64,000 bases of DNA from Tenebrio molitor. Its lineage: Eukaryota; Arthropoda; Insecta; Coleoptera; Tenebrionidae. A model generated the notes under the pieces. The model was not told the origin of the DNA, searched no databases, and saw nothing but the letters and a program-made list of their open reading frames with translations. The stretch spans positions 12,896,001 through 12,960,000 of the forward strand of contig NC_091047.1 of NCBI RefSeq assembly GCF_963966145.1, given 5' to 3'. Numbering within the stretch: position 1 is the first letter of the stretch; the number at the start of each line of letters is the position of its first letter. Made by a program: the position numbers and the translations under genes. Below, piece after piece: positions 55,896 through 64,000 of the stretch.

Positions 55896-56725
55896 TCATC
55901 CTCTTGCTTGCATTTGGGCACTGAGCACCATCAACTTTTCACCCAATTTTGCATTATGTTCCTTTAAAAACCTAATCAAATCAGCTTGCTTTTGTAAAAA
56001 GTCATATAATTTTTCTCCTCTCATAGGAGATCCTATTTCTGTAGGTTCCGGACTCATGCAAGCATTCCATTCTTCCTTTTGAACATCAGGTGGTGCTTTT
56101 TGTTTGTTAAACCTTTGTACCCTTACTAAAATCAAAAACAATGTAACAAATTTTACAAACTCTCATCCCACAACCTACTTATATAATTAATATTTATTCC
56201 AGCAATCACACAAAACTCAAAAGTTATGAAGGCACAAAGATAGGTTATGGGGGACATTGTGCCACTTTTGATACATTTTTCTGCAAAATTGTCAGGATAG
56301 AACTGCTGAGCTATTGCTTGCACACACATTATGATCGTATTCCATAGGCTCACAACATACAAAGGAAGCTGATGATGAATTTTTGTATCATTGTAAAATT
56401 CCAAGTAGCCTACTATCCTCAGGTTGTAGTGTTTCCTTCGCACTATTTGATCGATAATCTAGAGCAAGTTTGTTATTATCTACACTAAAAAAATGTATTG
56501 CTGCATTACCAATGTTACAAACCACAACCCCACATGAATATATATAATTATAAAATATTCACGACATTTACTGCTTTCGTCTGGATGTTGAACAGCAAAC
56601 ACTATGGCGACTATTTCTAATGCAAGGGCTGCCAGAAGGTGAACGCTGAAAGCGGGCACTGTATTTAAAGGCCGAAAGGTTCCATACGATTCTAAAATCG
56701 GTTGTAAATATTCCGCATCTGCCAT
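55896..56725 (-). CDS. TMEM192: Transmembrane protein 192, lysosomal membrane protein
   Basis: Coding exons 56725-56510, 56458-56179 and 56125-55896. Borders are ACATTG|GTAATG, CTCTAG|ATTATC, TATATAA|GTAGGT and TTTTAG|TAAGGG, phases 0 and 1. The 241-residue product begins MADAEYLQPILESYGTFRPL. Four hydrophobic segments lie at about 24-46, 57-75, 103-123 and 141-165. Then comes RVQRFNKQKAPPD, equivalent to the vertebrate KIRRFNKAKPEPD. The end is a coiled coil, FLQKQADLIRFLKEHNAKLG. Vertebrate TMEM192 (about 270 residues) is a lysosomal/late-endosomal homodimer whose precise role is unclear. The gene looks intact. Confidence 0.93.
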
Positions 56726-57843
56726 ATTTCCTGATTCACTGAAAAATGTTGCTCCCTGCGAGCATTGATTATTTGTAGATATGAGTCACATTTGTCAAAA
56801 CAAAATGAGGTTATGTTCGTGAATACTGATAAAAAATTCACCTTACCCCAGAGTTTGTATTAAAACTTCGAGACAAACTAACCATTGTTTTTAATTTACT
56901 TTCGTCGATCATACACAAACATATTCAAGGTACAAATTTTACACAAATGTGTTACAACACTTTTCACAACAAATAGGTACTTTCTGCGTTTTATTATTGT
57001 TATTAAATTTATGTATTTGACACTAAACGATCCTGTTCCCACGCAAGCTAGACTGCATTCACGTTTTTAAGAATATTTATTTTAAAGTATGATCTTACGA
57101 CATCGTATTAGTCAACTGGTTAAGATATTCCAGCGTTCTTTATCTAGGATTCCAGCTTTGAATGTACTTGCTTGAAATAATTAATGAGTGCTTATCGGCA
57201 TCATTGTAAACAACATAAAAAGTGTAAAGGTTAGACTTAATAACCAAATTATTGCATTATGAAAAATTACCCACAAATATGATTTCGAATGCACAGAACC
57301 AAATCTGTAACTCCAGGTAATTTTTATTTTAAAATATGTACTCATAACTAAATTATAACAACTTAAAGTAACTTGAACCTAACGACTAAGATTTTATTTC
57401 TTGGTACTTCCAAAACTAAGATCCACCGAATTTCATAGTCATCCTCATTCATTCGTCAATAGTCGAAGAAACTGAAACATTTAAATGAAGTACAGACTAG
57501 TAGGTACAGACACTGAATAACCCAACATTTAAAAAAAGGATTTCAGTTTACTTATGGCCGTTTGCACCGAGGTTTTTTATTTTTAAACCAAGCTTAAAAA
57601 CAATTGTTGCTACGATTTCAATAATTGTAACTAAGGTTTTAAGCTCTTCTTAATTTTAAATTACGACGGTGCAAAGGGCTATTAATAATTTTTTTGGGGT
57701 AATTAGGTATTTTTTTCTTTTTTTTCACATTTTATAAATAAGATTTGGGAATTTGAAAAATGTATAAGCCAATCACCAACTGAAAGTCTGCCCTTTGAAC
57801 TAGGGCTACATCACTCGGTCGTCGGTCAATTCGTTCCAGGTAG
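56726..57843. other. Upstream of TMEM192; intergenic
   Basis: No TATA box or other clear promoter element is visible directly before the TMEM192 start. No other gene is supported. Confidence 0.4.
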
Positions 57844-57894
57844 GTACTGTTACGATTTAAATCGCCGCGCGATTGTAAATCTTCGCGATTGTCT

Positions 57895-57909
57895 AGAATG
57901 TTCTAGAAT
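57895..57909. promoter_or_regulatory. Heat-shock-element-like site in the LTR
   Basis: AGAATGTTCTAGAAT contains three perfect alternating 5-bp HSF units (aGAAt gTTCt aGAAt). It lies 64 bp upstream of a TATAAAT (57973-57979), the classical layout of a heat-inducible promoter. Confidence 0.6.
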
Positions 57910-57972
57910 CCATCGCGACGGAAACGTACTCGGACTTCCGCCGAAAAATCTGCGCATCGAGGGGGTGGAAGC

Positions 57973-57979
57973 TATAAAT
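57973..57979 (+). promoter_or_regulatory. TATA box of the LTR
   Basis: TATAAAT downstream of the heat-shock-like element. Transcription would start near 58003 and run rightwards, which fixes the likely plus orientation of the LTR. Confidence 0.5.
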
Positions 57980-59187
57980 CGGGGGAACCAGAGACGGAAA
58001 GAAAGATTTTTCACGACCTTTTGCCGGTGGGGAGAGTCAAGGGGACAGTGATCGAGTGAATTTGCAGGGCCGACGAGACGACGTAGTGGAGTTCACGAGG
58101 GCCGTTGGAGACGATTCGTCTAAGTACCACCGCCCACATCGCCAAGCGGATCACGGACTTCACTACGGAAGGTTCCAGACCGAACGCTTTTGCGGATCAG
58201 GATCTCGTCGGGTCCTCTCAGTCCAGATCGTCCCCGAACTCACCGGAAGGTGCCGGATCTACCCACCAGCAAGTCAGGAGCAGTGGTGACACCCCATTTT
58301 CCACAGACCGTGGCTTACCAAAGTTTCGGTTGTATAATTTGTCACTCCGTCGAACTAATTGTTCGACGTTTGTATTTAACTATTGTCAAATTTCCATTGT
58401 CACGACTCATTATTTCGACGGGTGAATAGTTTCTATCAAATTCATTTAATTTGTTTATCGCGTTTAGGATTCATATTTTGTTCGACTGTTAAAGTTGCAG
58501 TTTTGGTCATAAGGCGCGTGATTTCAATAATTTTACTAACTTAAGAAAAAATCTCCTTATCAAGTCCGTCGGGTTTTTATAGTCACGAACGATTATTATC
58601 AATCCGTGAGCGACCTCGCCAGGAATTGTGTATCGCGCTCACCGATCATTTTTTTGCGCGTGGTTCTTCACCGGTCCCTACAGAAGAAAAAAATTTAACT
58701 TCAATTTTTTTTTGGAGCGAAGAAAGACTTGGAGGACCTCTCCGCTTATGCGGGCGGCGTAGCCGAATAGCGACGTTACGTAGGATCAGTCGGCCTTCCT
58801 CCTTCGCTAAAGAAAGGAATTTTTTTTATTGTTTCGCCAGTACTCGTTTGTTGAACGTCTGGGACCCGAAGGACCCTCCGAGGAGTTAGGGTTATTTAAA
58901 ATTGTACACGCCATCAGGCTAGTCAGGCTTCGTTGTTTTCTTTTTCATTTATATCATTATTTTCATTGTTGACATCTGAATTAACGATTAGTTGGAAGAT
59001 TGTGTATCATTTCCCGTACTCCGGGCTGTTCTCACCAATTTTTCAGCTTCAGTCGGCGTTTCTCGTGGTTCGCATTGTAAACCGAGTCGAAGCCACGACT
59101 TGTTCGTTATACCCCTGAACATTCCGGATTTGTAACCGGTAACAGGGTTGCCCAGTTTCGGCAGCGTAATTTATAACGTAACAGTAC

Positions 59188-60552
59188 CTACTAATTTCAT
59201 TAAATTTTCAATTATATCTAGCGTACAGATAAATAGACTCCACTCCACTGATACTTAAAAATTCAGTTAACGATTATGAACAACATATTCATAAAGTCTG
59301 TAGTCCTACTGGGAAACAACAGGACCTTGAGAGAACGCTGACCGAAAGGACCTACTCGACATAAACGAGGGCAGGACCAAGGTGGAAGAAACGCCTATTG
59401 TCTCATTACGTCCGTCTAGAAAGACTATCCAACTCTCACTAATGTCCAAAGTCCGTTCCAGCAAGTTCTGATATCAGTGACAACACTGACAACGGAGTAA
59501 ACTAAGGTACAATACCTATGTCGACTTCGTTAATCTTTCTAGTTTTCGGGTCTCAACTTTGTTGGGTTGAAATACTTCTTTTATAATGACGTAAAGGAAA
59601 GGCTTGAGGTTAGGAATATTGTAGCGCTACCCGGAATGCGACCACTTATTGCTCGTCTTCAGCGTAAATCCGACCATGCACCTCTTTCACGTCGGTTCTG
59701 CTCTTGTTGATGTCTTTAGACAATCGTTAAACTGTCTAGTGGGAGTAAAGCTCTTCCGGCTTTTGGTTCTGGGACGCGATGCTTCCCTGTAACACCCCAA
59801 ACTTTGTGAAAATCCGCAGTTTATAATGTTAATTGAATTCTGAAGTGCCAGACGACCGCGGCACAACCCGGAAAACAATAACCCTATTGACAATGGCCGT
59901 GAAATTTGGGTGTAAAATTGAAATTTTAATCGATATCTCACGATTCTAAAAATTTACATTTGGTACATTACATACTTATACAATAAAATTTGATAATCTA
60001 CCTGAATTTGCAAAAAATGGGAGTATCAGTTAAAAAAAAAAAACGATAACGACATCATTGCTCAGTAACGGAAAGTGGTGAAAGAATTAAAATTCTCGGA
60101 AAATGTTTCTCTTAAAAAAAATAGTGTTGATCAGTTCAATTTCGCTTCGAAAATCTAAACAAGAAAGAAAACATTTACATTATGACGCTCACTTTCTATT
60201 GCTACATCCATTCCACGTGTGCTTAATTCTCTCTCTCTCTCTCTCTCTCTCTCCCTGTCCTCATAGCACATTCTGCACCGTCTTTCCTCTCCTTCCGTCC
60301 AAAATACAATCACTCAGCTCTACATTCATCCATCTTACTTTTGCTCTTAGTCTTTCCAATTCTTCACTAGCATACCCGTTTCTCTGGTAGTATTTCTCTC
60401 TTTCCTTCTTTTTTTCTCTCCAGCATTCTAACATTTGAGTTAACAAAGTAATCTTTTAAATGTATGTATTTGCAAATAAGTGTACTGTAGAAGCTACTCT
60501 TTTTCCACACTCTTAAAGCAATAAAATCAATAATAGTAGTTTATTTAACGAG

Positions 60553-60555
<3 letters not shown>
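59188..60555. other. Intergenic; GC-richer unclassified block
   Basis: 59280-59900 is richer in GC than most intergenic DNA and may be an unrecognised repeat. Its 84-codon minus-strand frame (59687-59941) has no known similarity. Confidence 0.35.
60227..60255. repeat. (CT)n microsatellite
   Basis: About 13 uninterrupted CT units, followed by a pyrimidine-rich stretch to about 60425. Confidence 0.9.

Positions 60556-60556
<1 letters not shown>

Positions 60557-60590
<34 letters not shown>
60557..60590 (-). repeat. (AAT)n tail at the 3-prime end of the retrotransposon
   Basis: About 11 TTA units on the plus strand, read as TAA/AAT on the element's strand. They start about 60 bp after the ORF2 stop. 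Several non-LTR clades (notably I-like) end in such a trinucleotide tail, so this is taken as the element's 3-prime terminus. Confidence 0.65.
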
Positions 60591-60591
<1 letters not shown>

Positions 60592-60648
60592 TTCATGCTC
60601 AACAGGAAAATCCCAATTAAAGAGCACGTATAATTCGACCTATACAAA

Positions 60649-63525
60649 TTAAATATCCGACAAATCCAACGATTTTAACACTTCAATGCTACAGGAGAAC
60701 AGATCAACAAGATCACCGACAGAGTTGGAAATATTGAGCATGTTGTTCAAAGGAGAAAATTTAAGAAAATCCGTTCTCGGAGTTGATAAATAGAATAAGT
60801 TTTTACTACGAGTAGTAATAGAATGCTTACCAACACAAAAATTAATCTGACTGAGCAGAGAACAGCAGTCAATCAAGTTATGAACGATTTTGTACAAGAA
60901 CAATAAATTCATTAATTTATTGCGTTCAGATAAGGTTTTAAACGAGAAACGTTCTAATAAAATGGTCTGTGAATATCCAATAGGAGGATAGCGTCCATCC
61001 TCTCTGAAACACAAGTATTTTAAGAATCTACGCTGCAAATGTTCAATACTAGCAATGTGAACAGCATGATGAGGAAACCAAACAATCGACGCATATTCAA
61101 GTTTACTTCTGACAAATGATTGAAATAAGTATATTAATGTGGAGATATTAGAGAAATCTCTGGTATTCCTAATAATATAGCCATAGGTCTTCCAGGATTT
61201 TTTTATAACAGAGTTGATGTGGCCTGTAAAAGACAGCTTATTATCAAACAGCACTCCCAAGTCAGAAACCAATTCAGGTCTCTCCAAAACAGCACCATCA
61301 ATATTATAATCAAATTCAATCTTTTGTTTTTTATTACTAAGAGTCATTACAATACATTTGGTTATATTTAACTGAAGGCTATTTCGTATGCACCAAGTGG
61401 AGATTAAATCAATATTATCCTGCAACCTGACACAATCACCAAATTCTTTAATAGACGTAAAAATCTTCATGTCATCTGCGTACAGCAAACAGGATACTGA
61501 AAGATCCTCAATTATGTCATTAATAAAAATATTGAAGAGTAGCGGTCCCAACACAGATCCTTGAGGCACACCAGAGGAGCAATCAAAAACATTAGAGTGG
61601 TGTCCATGAACACTAACAAACTGTTTACGACCACTCAGGTAAGAATACAAAAAATTTACAAAGTTAGAAGAGCAACCCAATGTCTCCAGCTTTCTGACAA
61701 GGATTTCATGGTCCAGCCTATCAAAAGCTTTTGAAAAATCAGTATATATCACATCAGTTTGGAGGCCCAGATCCATTGAATTAGCTACATACTGTGTGAA
61801 AGTACATAAATTGGATATCGTTGACCTACCTCTCACAAAGCCATGTTGTGACTCTGAGATATAACTTTTAAAATGAAAAGACAAGGTATCTGATATTATG
61901 AATTCAAATACTTTAGAAAAATTGCTGCAGATCGAAACAGGCCGATAATTTTCAATGCAACTGCGATCACCCTTCTTAAAAACCGGCACAACCCTTGCAG
62001 TTTTCCAAATTGCAGGAAACGCATTAGTCTTCAAACACAAGTTGAAAATCACTACCAAAGGAGAAACGAAAACCTCAACACATTCACGGATTAGAAATGA
62101 TGGGATCATATCAGGACCAGCTGTGAATTTCAACTTAAGTTTGGATATTGCATTCAAAACATCTTGTTCGTTAACAGCATTTAAGAAGAAATTACAAGAT
62201 GTACTCCATTCTTCAACAGATGACTCTATGACTGAAGCTTTTTCGCAATAAGCAGACTCAAAATAATTAGCAAAAGCTCCCGTAATCTCATCAGCGCCAG
62301 AAACTTCCGCTCCAGAAAAAGTCATATTAAGAGGAATACCAGTACCGTTCTGTTTGAATTTGACGAACTGCCAGAACTTATTAGGATCTCTCTTTATGTC
62401 AGCCTCAGCTTTAGCAACGTATTGATCATACTGCCTTTTAATATCACCTTTAATATCTCGACGTAACATTCTATATTTCTCCAGATCACACAGTTTGCCA
62501 GATACCCTAAATTTCTTCAATATTCTGTGTTTCAACTTAATTTTCTTAATAAGCTCATACGAAAACCAAGGCGGATAATTATGCCTACGTTTTTTTTTCT
62601 TTGGAACAATTAAGTCAAACAGCTCAAATAACTTATTGTAGAAACCATGACATGCCAAATCGACATCCTCATAGCTCTCAAGAAAAGACCAATCTATAAG
62701 AAGAAGTTCGTTACGCACCATCTCCATATCAATTGCCCTAAAATTAAAATTATCACCATCATCAACACCATAAATGAACTTCCTTATCTTGATTCTAACG
62801 TCAATGGATACCAAAAGAGATGGATGATGAGGATCCTCAGGGACAAGACCCTCCTCACCCCTGGTCACACTACAATGTAAATTCGACAGAACCAAATCGA
62901 GTAGCCGATCATTATCATTAGTAATAGAGTTATGCTGCTGAATAGATAACTCACTTAAAATATGAAAAATCGGAACTGCATTACCCCGAAGTTGATCTAA
63001 ATTCAAAAAGGTAATGTATTCAGTGACATTAAAATCACCCAAGAAAATTATTTTAGAACCATGCAGAAACCGCAAGGAAAGGAAAGCATAAGAAAATTCA
63101 TGATATCTATGCAAAGTCAGACCAGGAGGAATATATACAAGACAAATGTAGATAGTGGAGTTGACATTATGAACCTTAACACAAATGAAATCAATTTCCG
63201 GTAGATTATCAAAGGCTAAATCTACATCCATCAGCTTCACTGACAATGTAGATCTAACAGCCAGAGCAACGCCACCACCTCTGGACTGATGAGTTCTACT
63301 AAAATTACGATCCTTTCTGAACACAATATAATCAGAGGAAAACAATTCGGTAGATAATACATCGTCTTTTAACCATGTTTCCGTCACAGCAACCACGTCA
63401 ACATCAAGAACAGATACAGCATTATAAAATTGCACCAATTTGGTGTTAAGGCCACGTACATTTTGATAAAATATTGAAAAAGTGTCAATTATTTTATCAC
63501 ACTGATTGGAAGAAAGATTAGTTAG
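60649..63525 (-). CDS. Retrotransposon ORF2: endonuclease and reverse transcriptase
   Basis: 958 sense codons follow the ORF1 stop in the same frame. The apurinic-type endonuclease starts FSIFYQNVRGLNTKL (residues ~16-30), with VTETWL (~48), GDFN (~163) and HHPSLLVS. The reverse transcriptase spans about 440-700: GPDMIPSFLI (~470), FSKAFDRLDHEIL, SSGVPQGSVLGPLLFNIF and the catalytic LLYADDMKIF (~685). The carboxy part resembles the usual thumb/tail (KLEYASIVWFPHH, LQRRFLKYL). No ATG precedes the catalytic endonuclease residues (the first Met is downstream of them), so translation must come from ORF1 by readthrough or another route. It nicks target DNA and copies the element's RNA there. Confidence 0.93.
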   Translation of the reverse strand, partial: LTNLSSNQCDKIIDTFSIFYQNVRGLNTKLVQFYNAVSVLDVDVVAVTETWLKDDVLSTELFSSDYIVFRKDRNFSRTHQSRGGGVALAVRSTLSVKLMDVDLAFDNLPEIDFICVKVHNVNSTIYICLVYIPPGLTLHRYHEFSYAFLSLRFLHGSKIIFLGDFNVTEYITFLNLDQLRGNAVPIFHILSELSIQQHNSITNDNDRLLDLVLSNLHCSVTRGEEGLVPEDPHHPSLLVSIDVRIKIRKFIYGVDDGDNFNFRAIDMEMVRNELLLIDWSFLESYEDVDLACHGFYNKLFELFDLIVPKKKKRRHNYPPWFSYELIKKIKLKHRILKKFRVSGKLCDLEKYRMLRRDIKGDIKRQYDQYVAKAEADIKRDPNKFWQFVKFKQNGTGIPLNMTFSGAEVSGADEITGAFANYFESAYCEKASVIESSVEEWSTSCNFFLNAVNEQDVLNAISKLKLKFTAGPDMIPSFLIRECVEVFVSPLVVIFNLCLKTNAFPAIWKTARVVPVFKKGDRSCIENYRPVSICSNFSKVFEFIISDTLSFHFKSYISESQHGFVRGRSTISNLCTFTQYVANSMDLGLQTDVIYTDFSKAFDRLDHEILVRKLETLGCSSNFVNFLYSYLSGRKQFVSVHGHHSNVFDCSSGVPQGSVLGPLLFNIFINDIIEDLSVSCLLYADDMKIFTSIKEFGDCVRLQDNIDLISTWCIRNSLQLNITKCIVMTLSNKKQKIEFDYNIDGAVLERPELVSDLGVLFDNKLSFTGHINSVIKKSWKTYGYIIRNTRDFSNISTLIYLFQSFVRSKLEYASIVWFPHHAVHIASIEHLQRRFLKYLCFREDGRYPPIGYSQTILLERFSFKTLSERNKLMNLLFLYKIVHNLIDCCSLLSQINFCVGKHSITTRSKNLFYLSTPRTDFLKFSPLNNMLNISNSVGDLVDLFSCSIEVLKSLDLSDI

Positions 63526-63816
63526 TCACTTATTAGAGCTATCACCAGCCACAGAGTGCTGTCCATCAGAAATTTTGCTCACAGGCAGCTCAGTTGTGAT
63601 GCCAAACAGATTTTCTTTGAACTTCGCCGTGGCAAGTTTGAAAGCAAAACATTTCTCATGCTCAAATGTTGCATGATTACAGTCAATATCTAATTTTTGC
63701 GACATGCGAATGTTCTTACAGTTGCGGCATTTGGGATTAGTTTCATTATCAGCACCTACGCAAGCATTTTCTTCATGAGATTTGTGTTTGTGTGTAAATT
63801 GGGTCTTTTTTGGCAT
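63526..63816 (-). CDS. Retrotransposon ORF1, short zinc-finger protein
   Basis: Start chosen at ATG 63816 (MPKKTQFTHKHKSHEENACV), giving 96 residues. An upstream in-frame extension exists to 63879. The middle carries a finger-like cluster, CRNCKN ... DCNHATFEHEKC. The stop is TGA followed by CTA. Without any frame change the sequence runs on into ORF2. Nucleic-acid binding is inferred. It is much shorter than typical ORF1 proteins, so it may be a truncated or dispensable leader domain of a single ORF. Confidence 0.6.
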   Translation of the reverse strand: MPKKTQFTHKHKSHEENACVGADNETNPKCRNCKNIRMSQKLDIDCNHATFEHEKCFAFKLATAKFKENLFGITTELPVSKISDGQHSVAGDSSNK

Positions 63817-63890
63817 GAGTGGGCGTTTCACTCGCGTTTTAAAGGCCCACGAGTGCCAAAAAAGGCCCAATTTACACACGAATGAGTTGA
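63785..63890. repeat. Palindrome across the ORF1 start
   Basis: Arms of about 45 bp: TGTGTGTAAATTGGGTCTTT then TTTGGCATGAGTGGGC, against GCCCACGAGTGCCAAAAAA then GGCCCAATTTACACAC. The ORF1 start codon (63814-63816) lies in the left arm. The RNA would form a strong hairpin. One arm plus its outer flank recurs at 16345-16512. Confidence 0.8.
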
Positions 63891-64000
63891 ATACAACGTT
63901 TTTTTGTTCAACGAGCCCCTTAAAGGCTCAAAATTACTTTAAATCTTTAAAATTAGTTTGGCGTTTCATTTTGACAAGTTGTGACATTTATCAAAATCCG

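Larger units (their letters stand above)
57848..59183. mobile_element. Solo LTR of a Gypsy-type retrotransposon, 1.34 kb
   Basis: Begins TGTTACG and ends CGTAACA (perfect 7-bp inverted ends, TG...CA), flanked by a 4-bp target duplication GTAC (57844-57847 and 59184-59187). It contains a promoter-like block (heat-shock element at 57895, TATAAAT at 57973). No internal retroviral-type genes adjoin, so it is the product of LTR-LTR recombination. GC content is well above the surroundings. The short overlapping frames at 58056-58429 are not recognisable proteins. Ty3/Gypsy assignment rests on the TGTTACG end and the 4-bp duplication. A BEL or other class is possible. Confidence 0.8.
60557..64000 (-). 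mobile_element. Non-LTR retrotransposon, near full length, running off the window
   Basis: On the minus strand: a leader (63817-64000, matched by the repeat at 16345-16512), a short zinc-finger ORF1, a long ORF2 with endonuclease and reverse transcriptase, and an (AAT)n tail. There is no RNase H domain and no LTR. ORF2 is uninterrupted, so the insertion is probably young. The 5-prime boundary and target duplication are outside or at the edge of the window. The clade (Jockey/CR1/I group) is not settled. Confidence 0.88.

Noticed and set aside
58056..58429. Three overlapping plus-strand frames in the GC-rich LTR
   Set aside because: They lie wholly inside the solo LTR, in all three frames, with no protein similarity; high GC removes stop codons.
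60103..60390. 95-codon plus-strand frame rich in Ser/Leu
   Set aside because: It spans the (CT)n microsatellite and pyrimidine-rich DNA; composition explains the open frame.
61955..62251. Plus-strand frame of 98 codons
   Set aside because: Antisense shadow of the retrotransposon ORF2.

Overview
This is eukaryotic, AT-rich DNA with short GT-AG introns, almost certainly from an insect nuclear genome. The evidence is an insect-like ribosomal protein S29 gene, a TMEM192 orthologue, and a transposon load typical of insects (Tc1/mariner, PIF/Harbinger, hAT, non-LTR retrotransposons, many TA-flanked MITEs). The order cannot be fixed from sequence alone.

Confident host genes are confined to about 50.7-56.8 kb: RpS29 (+, 3 coding exons), a secreted-type gene with WAP-like cysteine repeats (-, 3 visible exons; its signal-peptide exon was not found) lying tail-to-tail with RpS29, and TMEM192 (-, 3 coding exons, complete). 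Exon junctions and phases of all three could be read directly.

The rest is layered transposons. 0.9-1.8 kb: a MITE with repeated GGCCTTATT motifs. 1.9-6.9 kb: an element split by a second, itself split by a third that holds MITEs, a mariner relic and an 11-bp minisatellite at each end. 9.3-10.2 kb: a long-TIR foldback MITE. 14.2-16.3 kb: a hAT element with an exact 8-bp target duplication. 20-21.4 kb and 30-35.2 kb: dense MITEs. 25.7-27.3 kb: a Harbinger relic hit by two MITEs. 38.8-41.7 kb: a nearly full-length Harbinger element with both genes, each carrying a nonsense codon. 44.3-47.8 kb: a mariner interrupted by a truncated retrotransposon and by a second mariner. 57.8-59.2 kb: a solo LTR with a heat-shock-element-like promoter. 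60.6-64.0 kb: a non-LTR retrotransposon with an intact endonuclease/reverse transcriptase frame joined to its short first ORF across a single in-frame TGA.

The most unusual pattern is a module seen three times (27.4, 35.3 and 41.9 kb). A long GC-tipped stem-loop lies 150-190 bp upstream of an ATG that opens the N-terminal part of a Crypton-type tyrosine-recombinase-like protein. Related stem-loops without that gene occur at 42.6 and 48.7 kb, and stem-loops of similar design at 18.3 kb. Most intergenic stretches hold nothing recognisable.
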